The position numbers and the translations under genes are program-made. The notes beneath the pieces are model-generated. The model was not told the origin of the DNA. It did no database searches and was given only the letters and a program-made list of their open reading frames with translations. 64,000 nucleotides of DNA from Bacteroides nordii WAL 11050 = JCM 12987. GTDB lineage: Bacteria > Bacteroidota > Bacteroidia > Bacteroidales > Bacteroidaceae. This document shows positions 49,530 to 58,822 of this stretch, one piece after another. The number at the start of each line of letters is the position of its first letter. Positions within the stretch are counted from its first letter, which is position 1. The stretch spans positions 1 through 64,000 of the forward strand of contig BAJA01000032.1 of NCBI GenBank assembly GCA_000613465.1, given 5' to 3'.

Positions 49530-52500
49530 ATGGAAAAAGAGGAAATCAAAGAGTCTTTCGACATCCTGCTCACTGCTTGTTGTACTCAGGATGACAAACT
49601 CGGCATAGCTTATAAACAAATGCGCGACCTGCTCGAGCGTCTTTGTCGTAGCCAAATGCCAAATGAAAGTCTGCAAATGACCGATCTGTCCGCACGAATC
49701 AGCTTCGTAGCAGCACGCATAGAATTATCCATTGCAGAACAAAACCGTTTACATACCTTCCGTCTCACTTCAAACGCTGTTTTAAACCGAAGAGAAGTTC
49801 CCCAACGAGAGAAACTACTGCGTGATGCGAAAACTATTGCCTTTTTCCTGAAGAAACTTTCCGGAACCGATATCCCCGAAACATTGTATCGGCTACTCCC
49901 TAAGGCAGATGCTACTTATATCGTTGCTCCACTGGCTCACAAACAAGTAGAAAGAATGCGGGTCTGTTTTCAATATTCAGATGAATTCTTTTTATATGTC
50001 AATCCGCTGGATAGTATTACCGACGAACCATTGCGAGTGCGATACAACATTCCACAAATAAATGAAGAGTTCACGGAAACCTGTAAACTTCTCTGGCGAC
50101 ATGCACAAATCAACCTCCTCGATGTGGCTATTGATAAGGAAGGAATACTCACTCCCTCTTTCATCGTTCTTGAACCGGATTACCTGATAGATATCAGTTC
50201 GCTGGCAGAATGTTTTCGCGACTACGGGCACCATCCCGCCAACTATCTGCTGGCACGTTTGCAACCCATAGAGAATGCACGTCCCTTACTCTTGGGAAAT
50301 ATTGCCAACCTCTTTTTAGACGAATGGATCCATGCGGACGGAGAAGTGGACTACCGTTCGTGTATGCAGAAAGCTTTCCGCCGTTACCCTATCGAACTGG
50401 CAGCTTGTGCCGATTTACAGGATAAGGAAAAAGAACGGCAGTTCTTTGACGACTGCAAAAAACATTTTGAACATATCCGGGAGGTAGTGACCGATACTTT
50501 CCACGCCCCCGGTTATGAAATGGATAAAACAGATGCCGTACTGGAACCTTCTTATATTTGCGAAGCATTGGGGTTGCAGGGACGTCTGGACTACATGCAG
50601 CGGGATATGTCATCATTCATCGAAATGAAATCCGGAAAAGGTGACGAATACAGTATCCGTAACAAAATAGAACCCAAAGAAAATAATAAGGTACAGATGC
50701 TTCTCTACCAGGCAGTGCTCCAGTATTCGATGAAAATGGATCACCACCGGGTAAAAGCTTACCTACTATATACGCGTTATCCGTTACTCTATCCCGCCCG
50801 CCCGTCATGGGCAATGGTACGTCGGGTTATCGATTTGCGTAATCGCATTGTAGCCGACGAATATGGTATTCAGTTACGTAACAGTCCGGAATATACAGCC
50901 CAAAAGTTACAGTCAATCAATGCCGAAACACTAAATGAACGAGGGCTTCATGGACGTTTCTGGGAACAATTCCTTCGTCCTTCCATTGATGTATTTGCCC
51001 AACGCCTCTCGGCACTCTCTTCTTTGGAGCAGGCTTATTTTTACACAATCTACAACTTCATCACCAAAGAGCTATACACCTCTAAATCAGGTGATGTAGA
51101 TTATGAAGGCCGCACAGGAGCAGCCGCTTTATGGCTTTCAACACTGGCTGAAAAATGTGAGGCCGGAGAAATTCTATATGACCTTCGTATCAAAGAAAAC
51201 CATGCTGCCGATGAACACAAAGCAAGTATTATCCTATCCAGAGGGGACATCCGGGAAGAAGCTCTACCTAATTTCCGCCAAGGGGATGCCATAGTCTTAT
51301 ACGAACGCAACACGGATACAGACAACGTCACCAATAAAATGGTATTCAAAGCCAACATAGAATCTCTCACCGAAAATGAAATACACATCCGGTTGAGAGC
51401 TACCCAACAAAATACGTCCGTCCTTCCTCCTGAAAGTCTGTACGCTATCGAACATGATACAATGGACACTACTTTCCGAAGCATGTATCAGGGATTGTCG
51501 GCTTTTGCATCGGCCACTCAAAAGCGCAGAGATTTGCTGCTTGCCCAGCGTCTTCCCGCTTTCGATGAAACTTTTTCCACCCGTATTTCTACTGCACCGG
51601 ATGACTTCAGCCGTGTTGCTCTCAAAGCACAGGCAGCACAGGATTACTTTCTGCTGATAGGACCTCCTGGCACGGGAAAAACCTCTTGTGCCCTGAAAAA
51701 AATGGTGGAGACTTTCTATCAGGAAGAGAATACGCAAATACTTCTCCTATCATATACCAATCGGGCTGTAGACGAAATCTGTAAATCCCTCTCTTCCATA
51801 CAGCCTGAAGTAGATTTTATCCGTGTCGGTAGTGAACTTTCCTGTGACGAAGCCTATCGCAACCACCTGATAGAAAATGAACTATCCCTCTGTAGCCGCC
51901 GTTCGGAAGTGGTGGAAAGGATCACCCGTTGCCGGATATTCGTAGGTACAGTAGCCTCTATCTCCGGTAAACCGGAATTGTTCAGACTAAAAACGTTTGA
52001 TGTAGCCATCATTGACGAAGCCACCCAAATTCTTGAACCACAGTTGTTAGGTATTCTCTGTGCACGTAACACAACAGGCAACGATGCCATTGGCAAATTC
52101 ATCCTTATCGGAGACCATAAGCAGCTGCCGGCCGTAGTTCTTCAACGAGAAGAGCAATCAGAAGTACATGACGAACAGTTGCGTGCCATCGGGTTGACAA
52201 ATCTCAAAGACTCTCTCTTTGAACGTCTCTATCGAGCCGTTAGAGAATTGACAATGGACAATGAACAGTTGACAATTGACAGTGGACAATTGACAGTGGT
52301 CAATTGCGATGCAACATGCACACAGCGCAGCAACTGTCCACAGTCAATTGTCAACTGTCAACTGCCTAACTGTCAACTGTCCACTGTCAATTGTCAATTC
52401 TCCTTCGATATGCTTTGCCGGCAAGGACGTATGCACCCGGAAGTAGCCCTCTTTGCCAACCACACTTTCTACGAAGGGCGCCTACTCCCTGTAGGACTCC

Positions 52501-53021
52501 CTCATCAACAGGAAGATTCATCAGCCATTACCCGCCTTGCTTTTTATCCCTCCGAACCGGAACCTGCAGGTGCTTCCGCCAAAATGAATCACTCCGAGGC
52601 CCGTATCGCAGCCCGTTTGGCTCTGACAATCTATCAAAAAGAAGGAGCAGAGAACTTCAATACGACACGTACTTTGGGGATCATCACCCCCTATCGCAGT
52701 CAGATAGCACTTATCAAACAAGAAATAGCCCGGCTGAACATCCCTGCACTCAATGAAATATTGATTGATACTGTAGAGCGTTTTCAGGGAAGTGAACGGG
52801 ATATTATTATTTATTCATTTTGCGTCAATTACCCCTATCAGCTCAAATTTCTCTCAAACCTGACAGAAGATAATGGAATATTGATAGATCGTAAATTAAA
52901 CGTAGCCATGACCCGTGCCCGGAAACAAATGTTTATCACCGGAGTGCCTGATCTACTGGAACTAAACCCTATCTATCTGAGTCTGATAAAACTGGCAAAT
53001 AAGCAAGTTTGTTTTAAATAA
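49530..53021 (+). CDS. Dna2-like nuclease - superfamily 1 helicase
   Basis: About 1163 residues. The start at 49530 lies only 7 bp after the TATCTTTG box, so the message is probably leaderless; the in-frame ATGs 36 bp upstream precede that box. A PD-(D/E)XK nuclease region at about 335-420 has GRLDYM and FIEMKSGKG. SF1B helicase motifs follow: IGPPGTGKTS (about 710), SYTNRAVDEI, DVAIIDEATQ, ILIGDHKQLPAV, LCRQGRMHPEV, IITPYRSQI, DTVERFQGSE and NVAMTRARKQ. Residues about 905-958 come from an inserted palindromic repeat between the motif III and motif IV regions. It probably processes DNA ends or replication intermediates. Confidence 0.9.
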   Translation: MEKEEIKESFDILLTACCTQDDKLGIAYKQMRDLLERLCRSQMPNESLQMTDLSARISFVAARIELSIAEQNRLHTFRLTSNAVLNRREVPQREKLLRDAKTIAFFLKKLSGTDIPETLYRLLPKADATYIVAPLAHKQVERMRVCFQYSDEFFLYVNPLDSITDEPLRVRYNIPQINEEFTETCKLLWRHAQINLLDVAIDKEGILTPSFIVLEPDYLIDISSLAECFRDYGHHPANYLLARLQPIENARPLLLGNIANLFLDEWIHADGEVDYRSCMQKAFRRYPIELAACADLQDKEKERQFFDDCKKHFEHIREVVTDTFHAPGYEMDKTDAVLEPSYICEALGLQGRLDYMQRDMSSFIEMKSGKGDEYSIRNKIEPKENNKVQMLLYQAVLQYSMKMDHHRVKAYLLYTRYPLLYPARPSWAMVRRVIDLRNRIVADEYGIQLRNSPEYTAQKLQSINAETLNERGLHGRFWEQFLRPSIDVFAQRLSALSSLEQAYFYTIYNFITKELYTSKSGDVDYEGRTGAAALWLSTLAEKCEAGEILYDLRIKENHAADEHKASIILSRGDIREEALPNFRQGDAIVLYERNTDTDNVTNKMVFKANIESLTENEIHIRLRATQQNTSVLPPESLYAIEHDTMDTTFRSMYQGLSAFASATQKRRDLLLAQRLPAFDETFSTRISTAPDDFSRVALKAQAAQDYFLLIGPPGTGKTSCALKKMVETFYQEENTQILLLSYTNRAVDEICKSLSSIQPEVDFIRVGSELSCDEAYRNHLIENELSLCSRRSEVVERITRCRIFVGTVASISGKPELFRLKTFDVAIIDEATQILEPQLLGILCARNTTGNDAIGKFILIGDHKQLPAVVLQREEQSEVHDEQLRAIGLTNLKDSLFERLYRAVRELTMDNEQLTIDSGQLTVVNCDATCTQRSNCPQSIVNCQLPNCQLSTVNCQFSFDMLCRQGRMHPEVALFANHTFYEGRLLPVGLPHQQEDSSAITRLAFYPSEPEPAGASAKMNHSEARIAARLALTIYQKEGAENFNTTRTLGIITPYRSQIALIKQEIARLNIPALNEILIDTVERFQGSERDIIIYSFCVNYPYQLKFLSNLTEDNGILIDRKLNVAMTRARKQMFITGVPDLLELNPIYLSLIKLANKQVCFK
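52243..52402 (+). repeat. Palindromic element inserted in frame in the helicase gene
   Basis: Arms of about 65 nt are complementary and made of the reiterated words GACAATTGACAGTT and GTGGACAATTGAC. The left boundary GAGAATTGAC (52243) mirrors the right boundary GTCAATTCTC (52402). The loop (about 52305-52332) contains TGCAACATGCACACAGCGCAGC, whose complement matches the murF element loop. It encodes a cysteine- and asparagine-rich insert (VNCQL, STVNCQF) absent from normal helicases. Confidence 0.88.
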
Positions 53022-53091
53022 CATTTGCAATCATTAGCCTTTATTCTTTCTTTATGCGGTTTATTAACACCTGAATAGCGAACAAACCGCT

Positions 53092-53175
53092 ATATTTGCG
53101 CTACGTTTTTTTCATAGAGATTTAGATTTAAGGTTAGAAGAATTGCGGAAGTCGTGAGACTTCCCTTTTTTTCGC
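53092..53175 (+). ncRNA. Candidate small RNA with its own promoter and terminator
   Basis: TATATTTG at about 53092 is followed by TTTTTTTCATA, ATTTAGATTTAAGGTTAG and a terminator (GGAAGTC GTGA GACTTCC then a T run, ending about 53175). No ORF fits. The same word series is in the GH28 leader (7511-7545). Predicted transcript is about 70 nt. Confidence 0.5.
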
Positions 53176-53181
53176 TTTAAC

Positions 53182-53274
53182 GTTTACTGCCATAAAGAAT
53201 TCATGATACATTGAATTCGCTTCAATCTAAAGGCAAGTAAACAAGAAAAGCCCCTTCGAGAGAAGAGGCTTTTT
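53182..53274. terminator. Hairpin cluster ending in a bidirectional terminator
   Basis: GTTTACTGCC (53182-53191) pairs with GGCAAGTAAAC (53232-53242), enclosing a GAATTCA/TGAATTC hairpin. Then AAAAGCCCCTTC (53246-53257) pairs with GAAGAGGCTTTT (53263-53274). It would end the AraC gene from the right and any transcript from the left. Confidence 0.65.
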
Positions 53275-53329
53275 ATGTTTCTCGCAAAGAGAAGTATGCC
53301 AGATGGTATTCATTATCCATTCGGATAGG

Positions 53330-54187
53330 CTATTCTACCGGTATACATATTTCCGTCAATAATTCTTCCGGAGGAGTCGATTCCGGACTATTCAGATAGG
53401 ATTCATACCCACGTGAATTGCTGACTGTATAGCCACCCTGTGGTATCCAATGCCCGTAAATAGTGTCATATACGGCACCCAAATTAGCATAAGGTCCTTT
53501 GTAGCGAAATATCAGGTACTTTCCTCCCGGAATCTCTTTCACGCCAATCTCTCCTCTGGGTTGTGCAGGCGAGGGCACAGTAAAACAGACATCTGTCCGC
53601 AGATTCTTCGGTTCGGTCACCTTTGGATCATCATGGTAGATACAAATATATTCCATATAGCGGGTATCTATTTTCTCTTCGCTCACGTAAGCATATAATT
53701 TCTTCCATGCTTCGCAATATGCCAGAGCCATATACGCTCCTGTCAATCGGACATAAATTACCTGTTTCGGTTGCTGTTCGCGTACTTCCATTGTCACGTC
53801 CAGTGCCGGATTTATTTCTAATGGTTTCATAATAACGTGGTCTTTATTGTTTCTATACTCATTGGGTGAAATACCATAGAACTGCTTAAAGATTTTCGAC
53901 AACGAAGAAGGAGAACCATAACCTATCTGATAAGCAATATCACTCACAGACATTGAACTGTAACGTAGTAACCGGGCTGCAGTCTCGATCCTTGTGCGTA
54001 CAATAAATGCTCCCAACGGTTCATGCAAAAACGCTTTCATAATGCGGTGGAAATGATAGGGTGAGAAATGGGAAATTTCGGCCAGTTTTTCCAGGTCAAT
54101 CTCTTCACCCAAATGATTGTTAATGTACTCAATCACAATATTGACACATCTGTGATACTCTTCAGTTGTTGATGTTCTTTGCTCCAT
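53330..54187 (-). CDS. AraC-family regulator with GyrI-like ligand-binding domain
   Basis: 285 residues. The AraC HTH is N-terminal (about 12-112: DLEKLAEISHFSPYHFHRIMKAF and VSDIAYQIGYGSPSSLSKIFKQFYGISPNEYR). A GyrI-like small-molecule domain follows (about 125-285: QVIYVRLTGAY, GKYLIFRYKGPYANLGAVYDTIYGHW). This is the Rob/SoxS-type arrangement used for drug or stress response. TATCTTTG (54210-54217, minus strand) is the probable promoter. The regulated genes are not evident; it is flanked by unrelated genes. Confidence 0.9.
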   Translation of the reverse strand: MEQRTSTTEEYHRCVNIVIEYINNHLGEEIDLEKLAEISHFSPYHFHRIMKAFLHEPLGAFIVRTRIETAARLLRYSSMSVSDIAYQIGYGSPSSLSKIFKQFYGISPNEYRNNKDHVIMKPLEINPALDVTMEVREQQPKQVIYVRLTGAYMALAYCEAWKKLYAYVSEEKIDTRYMEYICIYHDDPKVTEPKNLRTDVCFTVPSPAQPRGEIGVKEIPGGKYLIFRYKGPYANLGAVYDTIYGHWIPQGGYTVSNSRGYESYLNSPESTPPEELLTEICIPVE

Positions 54188-54299
54188 ATTCTTTGATTAT
54201 TTCACACTGCAAAGATAGACGTACTTATCAAAGGAATCTTTTCCAATCTTGCTAATTTAGAAGATTATTATGTACTTTTGCCATAAACATACAAAAAAG

Positions 54300-54989
54300 A
54301 TGAAAGATATAGAGATTATAGCATTCGACGCTGACGACACACTATGGAGCAACGAACCTTTCTTCCAGGAGATTGAACGGAAATTTGCCGATTTATTAAG
54401 CATATACAAAGACACTAAAGAAATTTCTGCCGAACTATTCAAAACAGAAATGAATAACTTAGAGTGTTATGGTTATGGAGCAAAAGGATTTACGCTGTCG
54501 ATGATAGAAACTGCCCTGCGTATCAGTAACCACAAAGTATCAGCCGAAATAATAAACGAGATCCTGTCTTTGGGCAAGTCGCTGCTCAATATGCCGATAG
54601 AATTATTGCCAGGAGTAGAAGAAACCCTCCGAACATTAAAACAAAGCAATCGTCATCGGCTAATAGTAGCTACCAAAGGAGACCTGCTCGACCAACAGCG
54701 GAAATTGCAACGTTCGGGGTTGGCTTCTTATTTCGATTATGTAGAAATCATGTCGGACAAAACCGAAAAAGAATATGCTAAGCTAATAAATACACTGCAA
54801 GTACCCCCCGAAAAATTCATGATGATAGGTAACTCCCTAAAATCAGATATCCAGCCGGTATTAGCCATTGGCGGATACGCGGTACATGTACCGTTTGAGG
54901 TGATGTGGCAACACGAAGTTGTAGAAAACCTCGAGCATCCCAGACTCCGAAAGGTAAAAAGGATGGGAGAGATAGTGAGTAGTGATTAG
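54300..54989 (+). CDS. HAD-superfamily hydrolase
   Basis: 229 residues from the ATG at 54300, 20 bp after TACTTTTG (54273-54280); an in-frame ATG at 54270 overlaps the promoter and is rejected. Motif I is FDADDTLWSNE, motif II VATKGD, and motif III/IV region KTEKEYAKLI then MMIGNSLKSDIQPVLAIGG. The cap is helical. The last residues (VSSD) and the stop codon lie in the left arm of the palindromic element shared with tatC. Substrate unknown. Confidence 0.85.
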   Translation: MKDIEIIAFDADDTLWSNEPFFQEIERKFADLLSIYKDTKEISAELFKTEMNNLECYGYGAKGFTLSMIETALRISNHKVSAEIINEILSLGKSLLNMPIELLPGVEETLRTLKQSNRHRLIVATKGDLLDQQRKLQRSGLASYFDYVEIMSDKTEKEYAKLINTLQVPPEKFMMIGNSLKSDIQPVLAIGGYAVHVPFEVMWQHEVVENLEHPRLRKVKRMGEIVSSD

Positions 54990-55073
54990 TGAGCAGTGAT
55001 TAGTAATTAGTGATTAGTGAGCTGCGCTATGATCCGCATGGCACTAATCACTAATCACTGCTCACTAATCACT
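54981..55073. repeat. GATTAGTG-arm palindromic element between convergent genes
   Basis: Left arm 54981-55019 and right arm 55042-55073 are complementary, with the word AGTGATTAGTGAGCAGTGA. The loop reads GCTGCGCTATGATCCGCATGGC. The loop is nearly the same as that of the element at 56174-56269, whose arms are unrelated. It provides the SD-stop end of both the HAD gene and tatC. Confidence 0.88.
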
Positions 55074-55850
55074 CTTTTTATCCTTAATCATCAAGATACT
55101 CATTTCATAGAGCAAATAGAGAGGAATTGCCACAACGCTCAATGTAAACGGATCACCTGTAGGAGTAATGATAGCGGCGGCTATTACAATCACGACAATT
55201 GCATGCCGGCGATATTTCCGAAGAAATGTTTTATTGACAAGCCCCAGTAGTGATAGCAACCATGTGACCAAAGGCAATTCAAACGCCAGTCCCATACAGA
55301 GTACCAGCATCATAAAGTTATCTATATAAGAATTTAATGAGATTACATTCTCGATCTCCGTACTAAGCTGATAAGTGGAGAGGAAACGAAGTGTAAGCGG
55401 ATAAACCATAAAATATCCCAGCAATACACCCAGAAAAAACATAACTGTACCTATACTAAGCGCTTTCCTCACACCACGCCTCTCTTTAGGATAAAGTGCC
55501 GGATTGATAAAACGCCATATTTCAAAGAAAATATAGGGCATAGCAGTCACTACCGACATCCAGAAAGCGGTAGACATATGTATAAAGAAAGGAGCTGCCA
55601 AATTGATATTTACCAGCTTTACTTGGAATTCCTGCGTAAAAAAGTCATCCGTCAGGTCAAACTTCTCACCAATATACCTCAACAGATCATAAAACACGAA
55701 GTCATTGTGGCAAGGAGCCAGCACTACGCTGTCAAATAAATAAGGCATAGCGATGAAATATCCCACCGCCAACACAAACCAGACTCCAATGACACGAAAC
55801 AACACCCGGCGCAGTTCATCCAGATGGTCCCAGAAAGTCATTTCAGCCAT
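55065..55850 (-). CDS. tatC: Sec-independent (twin-arginine) translocase subunit TatC
   Basis: 261 residues with six membrane helices. The family start is present (MTFWDHLDELRRVLFRVIGVW), as are the glutamate-containing first periplasmic loop region and FFLGVLLGYFMVYPLTLRFL. TatC is the receptor for folded proteins with twin-arginine signals. It begins 3 bp after tatA. Its C-terminal SD and stop codon are encoded by the palindromic element. Confidence 0.95.
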   Translation of the reverse strand: MAEMTFWDHLDELRRVLFRVIGVWFVLAVGYFIAMPYLFDSVVLAPCHNDFVFYDLLRYIGEKFDLTDDFFTQEFQVKLVNINLAAPFFIHMSTAFWMSVVTAMPYIFFEIWRFINPALYPKERRGVRKALSIGTVMFFLGVLLGYFMVYPLTLRFLSTYQLSTEIENVISLNSYIDNFMMLVLCMGLAFELPLVTWLLSLLGLVNKTFLRKYRRHAIVVIVIAAAIITPTGDPFTLSVVAIPLYLLYEMSILMIKDKKSD

Positions 55851-55852
55851 GG

Positions 55853-56083
55853 TTATTTCTTATCCTTGTCCGTTGTTTTAGCCGGTTCGTCAATCTCGTC
55901 CTTCGCTTTATTGATTTCATCTTTCGCTTCATTCACACCGTCTTTGAAGCTTTTCACACCTTTACCAAGGCCACGCATCAGCTCGGGAATTTTCTTTCCA
56001 CCAAAAAGTAACAGAATTACAAGTGCAATAATAATCCATTCGGAACCACTGGGCAGGAAGCCTAATAATAACAAGTTTATCAT
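55853..56083 (-). CDS. tatA: Sec-independent translocase subunit TatA
   Basis: 76 residues. An N-terminal membrane helix (EWIIIALVILLLFGGKKIPELMRGLGKG) is followed by the amphipathic helix and a charged tail (KDEINKAKDEID). TatA forms the pore around TatC. The order tatA-tatC is usual in Bacteroides. Confidence 0.95.
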   Translation of the reverse strand: MINLLLLGFLPSGSEWIIIALVILLLFGGKKIPELMRGLGKGVKSFKDGVNEAKDEINKAKDEIDEPAKTTDKDKK

Positions 56084-56146
56084 AAGATATATAGTATATA
56101 TAAGTTTTTCGGGACAAATATAGTGATTTCACCACAGAGGACAAAA

Positions 56147-56269
56147 CCTTTAACTCCTTTATGGAGTTAAAGGAAATGGAGAAGGGAGAATGGAGAGGGG
56201 AGAAGGAAAGAGACTGCGCTATTAGGCCGCATGGCACTTCTCCATTCTCCCTTCTCCCTTCTCCATTTC
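56147..56269. repeat. Small hairpin plus GGAGAA-arm palindromic element between murF-alr and tatA
   Basis: First, CCTTTAACTCC (56147-56157) pairs with GGAGTTAAAGG (56163-56173). Then arms made of GGAGAAGGGAGAATGG (from 56174) pair with CCATTCTCCCTTCTCC (to 56269). The loop reads CTGCGCTATTAGGCCGCATGGCA in two parts: CTGCGCTAT then CCGCATGGCA, the same as in the element at 54981. The outer end abuts the murF-alr stop codon. Confidence 0.85.
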
Positions 56270-58806
56270 TTATTCCTGATAATACACCCTCTTCACCCGC
56301 GTAGAGATGCTTGTGAGGATTTCATAAGGAATAGTATCCAATGTATCCGAAAGCACAGTTATAGGCAGTTCATCACCAAAGATAATGGCTGCATCGCCCT
56401 CCTGGCAATCGATATCGGTTACATCAATCATACAGACATCCATGCAAATATTACCCACATAAGGCGCTTTCTTCCCATTCACCATACAATAAGCATGTCC
56501 ACACCCTAAATGACGGTTCAACCCGTCTGCATAACCAATCGGAATAGCAGCAATACGCGAAGCCCGGGTCAGATGTCCTTTCCGGCTATATCCCACCGTA
56601 TCTTCTGCGGGCACATCCCGTATCTGCAGAATAGTAGTTTTAAGCGTACTGACATTATTTATAATAGAGTTATCAATCGGGCTGACTCCATAAAGTCCTA
56701 TACCCAACCGAACCATATCAAATTGTGCATCAGGAAAACGTTCTATTCCTGCCGTATTACAGATATGCCTCAGGATTTTATGCGGAAAAGCAGCCTGCAG
56801 CTCTTTGGAAGCCCGTTCGAATATCTCAATCTGACCACGTGTAAAAACATCGAACTGAGGAGAATCACTCCCTACAAAATGGGAGAATACCGAACGCGGA
56901 ATCAGTGCATTCTGATTCTTCAACCGACGTATCAGCACAGGCACTTCTTCTTCGGAGAAACCCAAACGATGCATGCCCGTATCAAGTTTGATATGTACCG
57001 GGAAGTTTGTAATGCCTTCTTTCTCCGCCGCTTTTACCAGCGCATCGAGCAAGTGGAAGTTATAAACTTCAGGCTCGAGCTTGTAATCAAACATTGTCTT
57101 GAATGCAGTCAATTCCGGATCCATAATCATAATAGAAGAAGTAATACCCGCTTTACGCAGTTCCGCTCCTTCATCGGCCACGGCCACGGCCAAGTAATCC
57201 ACCTGGTGTTCCTGCAATGTTTTGGCTATCTCATAAGAACCGGCTCCATAGGCCGAAGCCTTAACCATACATACCATTTTTGTTGCAGGCTGAAGCATAG
57301 AGCGATAATGATTCAGATTGGCCACCATAGCCCCCAGATTTACCTCCAGTATCGTTTCGTGTACTTTCAACTCCAACCTGTCAGAAACAAGATCAAAATT
57401 GAATGCACGGGAACCTTTAATCAATATCACCTCATCATGCAGATTTTGAAACACATCCGACTCCATCAACTCTTCCGTAGTATGGAAGAAGTACTTCTCT
57501 ATCTCAAAACGGGCAGCACTGGAAAATATCTCCGGTCCCACACCTATTATTTTGTCAATGCCACGACTTTGTACCAATTGGGCTACCTTACGATAAAGAG
57601 TCGTGGTACTCTGTCCGGTCTCTAATATATCCGACAGGATGAGTGTACGTTTCATCCCTTTTCCTTTTACTTCAGAGCGCCTTACGAGAAAGTCAAGAGC
57701 AATATCAAGCGATGCCAGATCGGAATTATAACTATCATTGATAAGTACACATCCATGTTTTCCTTCCTTCACTTCAAGACGCATGGCCACAGGTTCGAGC
57801 CGCACCATTCGTTCTGTGATCTGATCGGCAGGCATCATCAGATAAAGACAGGCAGCAAGGCAATTCAGTGAGTTTTCAATAGAAGCATCATCAATAAAAG
57901 GAATACAGAAGGTATTGTCCATCTCCAGATAACGATAAGAAATTACCGTATGATCTTCCTTTTTTACCACCCTGCTTATATACAAAGGACGTTCTGCATC
58001 CCGGCAGCTCCATGCTATCTCACGGGCAGTGAGCATTGACTTACTCACACAATTGCTTATCAACTCATTGTCGGCATTGTAAATTACGACATCGCAATTT
58101 TTAAAAAGACTCAGTTTTTCCATACACTTCTCCTGCAAAGAAAAGAAGTTCTCCTGATGTGCCCCGCCAATATTAGTCAGGATGCCAATAGTTGGCTTTA
58201 TCATATTCTGTAAAGCACGCATCTCTCCCATCTCAGAGATACCAGCCTCAAAAATTGCCAATTCAGCTTCTTCATTCATCTGCCATACAGAGAGAGGAAC
58301 GCCGATCTGAGAATTATAACTACGAGGCGAACGTACAATCACCCGATCCGGACTCAACAATTGATGCAACCACTCCTTTACAATCGTTTTTCCATTACTT
58401 CCGGTAATGCCGATAACCGGTATCTGAAATCGTTCACGATGTAGTTCCGCCAACTTCTGAAGAGCCTTCAGAGGATTACCGACGATTAGAAAATTGACAG
58501 TTGACAGTTGACAATTGACAGTTGTTGCGCTGCCTGCATGCTGCATAGCAATTGTCAATTGTCCATTGTCAACTGTCAATTCATTAAACTCTTCCTGAGT
58601 GACAACAAAATTTCGTACACCACGTTCATAAAGCTCAGGAATATAACGTGCTCCTTTATTTCGTTTGGTAGTCAGGGCAAAAAAAAGAGTTTCTTCGGGG
58701 AAGCTGAGAGAACGACTGTCAGTCAACAGCCAGTCAATAGTTGCTTCATGGGTACCACCCTGCGAGCACCTATACATTCGGTTATAGTTTCAATCGTATA
58801 CAACAT
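56270..58806 (-). CDS. murF-alr: Bifunctional UDP-MurNAc-tripeptide:D-Ala-D-Ala ligase / alanine racemase, frameshifted near the start
   Basis: About 845 residues, the usual Bacteroidetes fusion. The MurF half has the P-loop PVIGITGSNGKTIVKEWL, FEAGISEMGEMRAL and NDSYNSDLASL. The Alr half has the PLP-lysine region MVCMVKASAYGAGSYEIA, HIKLDTGMHRLGF and the C-terminal VGNICMDVCMIDVTD. Restoring one base at about 58757 (AGGGTTGGTACC) joins the start MLYTIETITECIGARR (ATG at 58806) to VGTHEATIDWLLTDSRS; without it an internal Met at 58777 gives a non-native N-terminus. Residues about 76-105 derive from an inserted palindrome. It makes D-alanine and completes the peptidoglycan precursor. Confidence 0.92.
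58492..58581 (-). repeat. Palindromic element inserted in frame in murF
   Basis: 90 bp, a multiple of three. Arms AATTGACAGTTGACAGTTG (58492 on) and its imperfect complement to 58581 are of the same word type as the helicase insert. The loop (58524-58549) has TTGCGCTGCC, TGCATGCTGCATAGC. On the coding strand it reads ELTVDNGQLTIAMQHAGSAT then VNCQLSTVN. Confidence 0.88.
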
Positions 58807-58822
58807 AATAATTATTCAATTT

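Noticed and set aside
56510..57625. 371-codon plus-strand open frame opposite murF-alr
   Set aside because: It is antisense to the well-conserved MurF/Alr active-site regions and its product is rich in His, Arg and Tyr with no domain. It is a long shadow frame.
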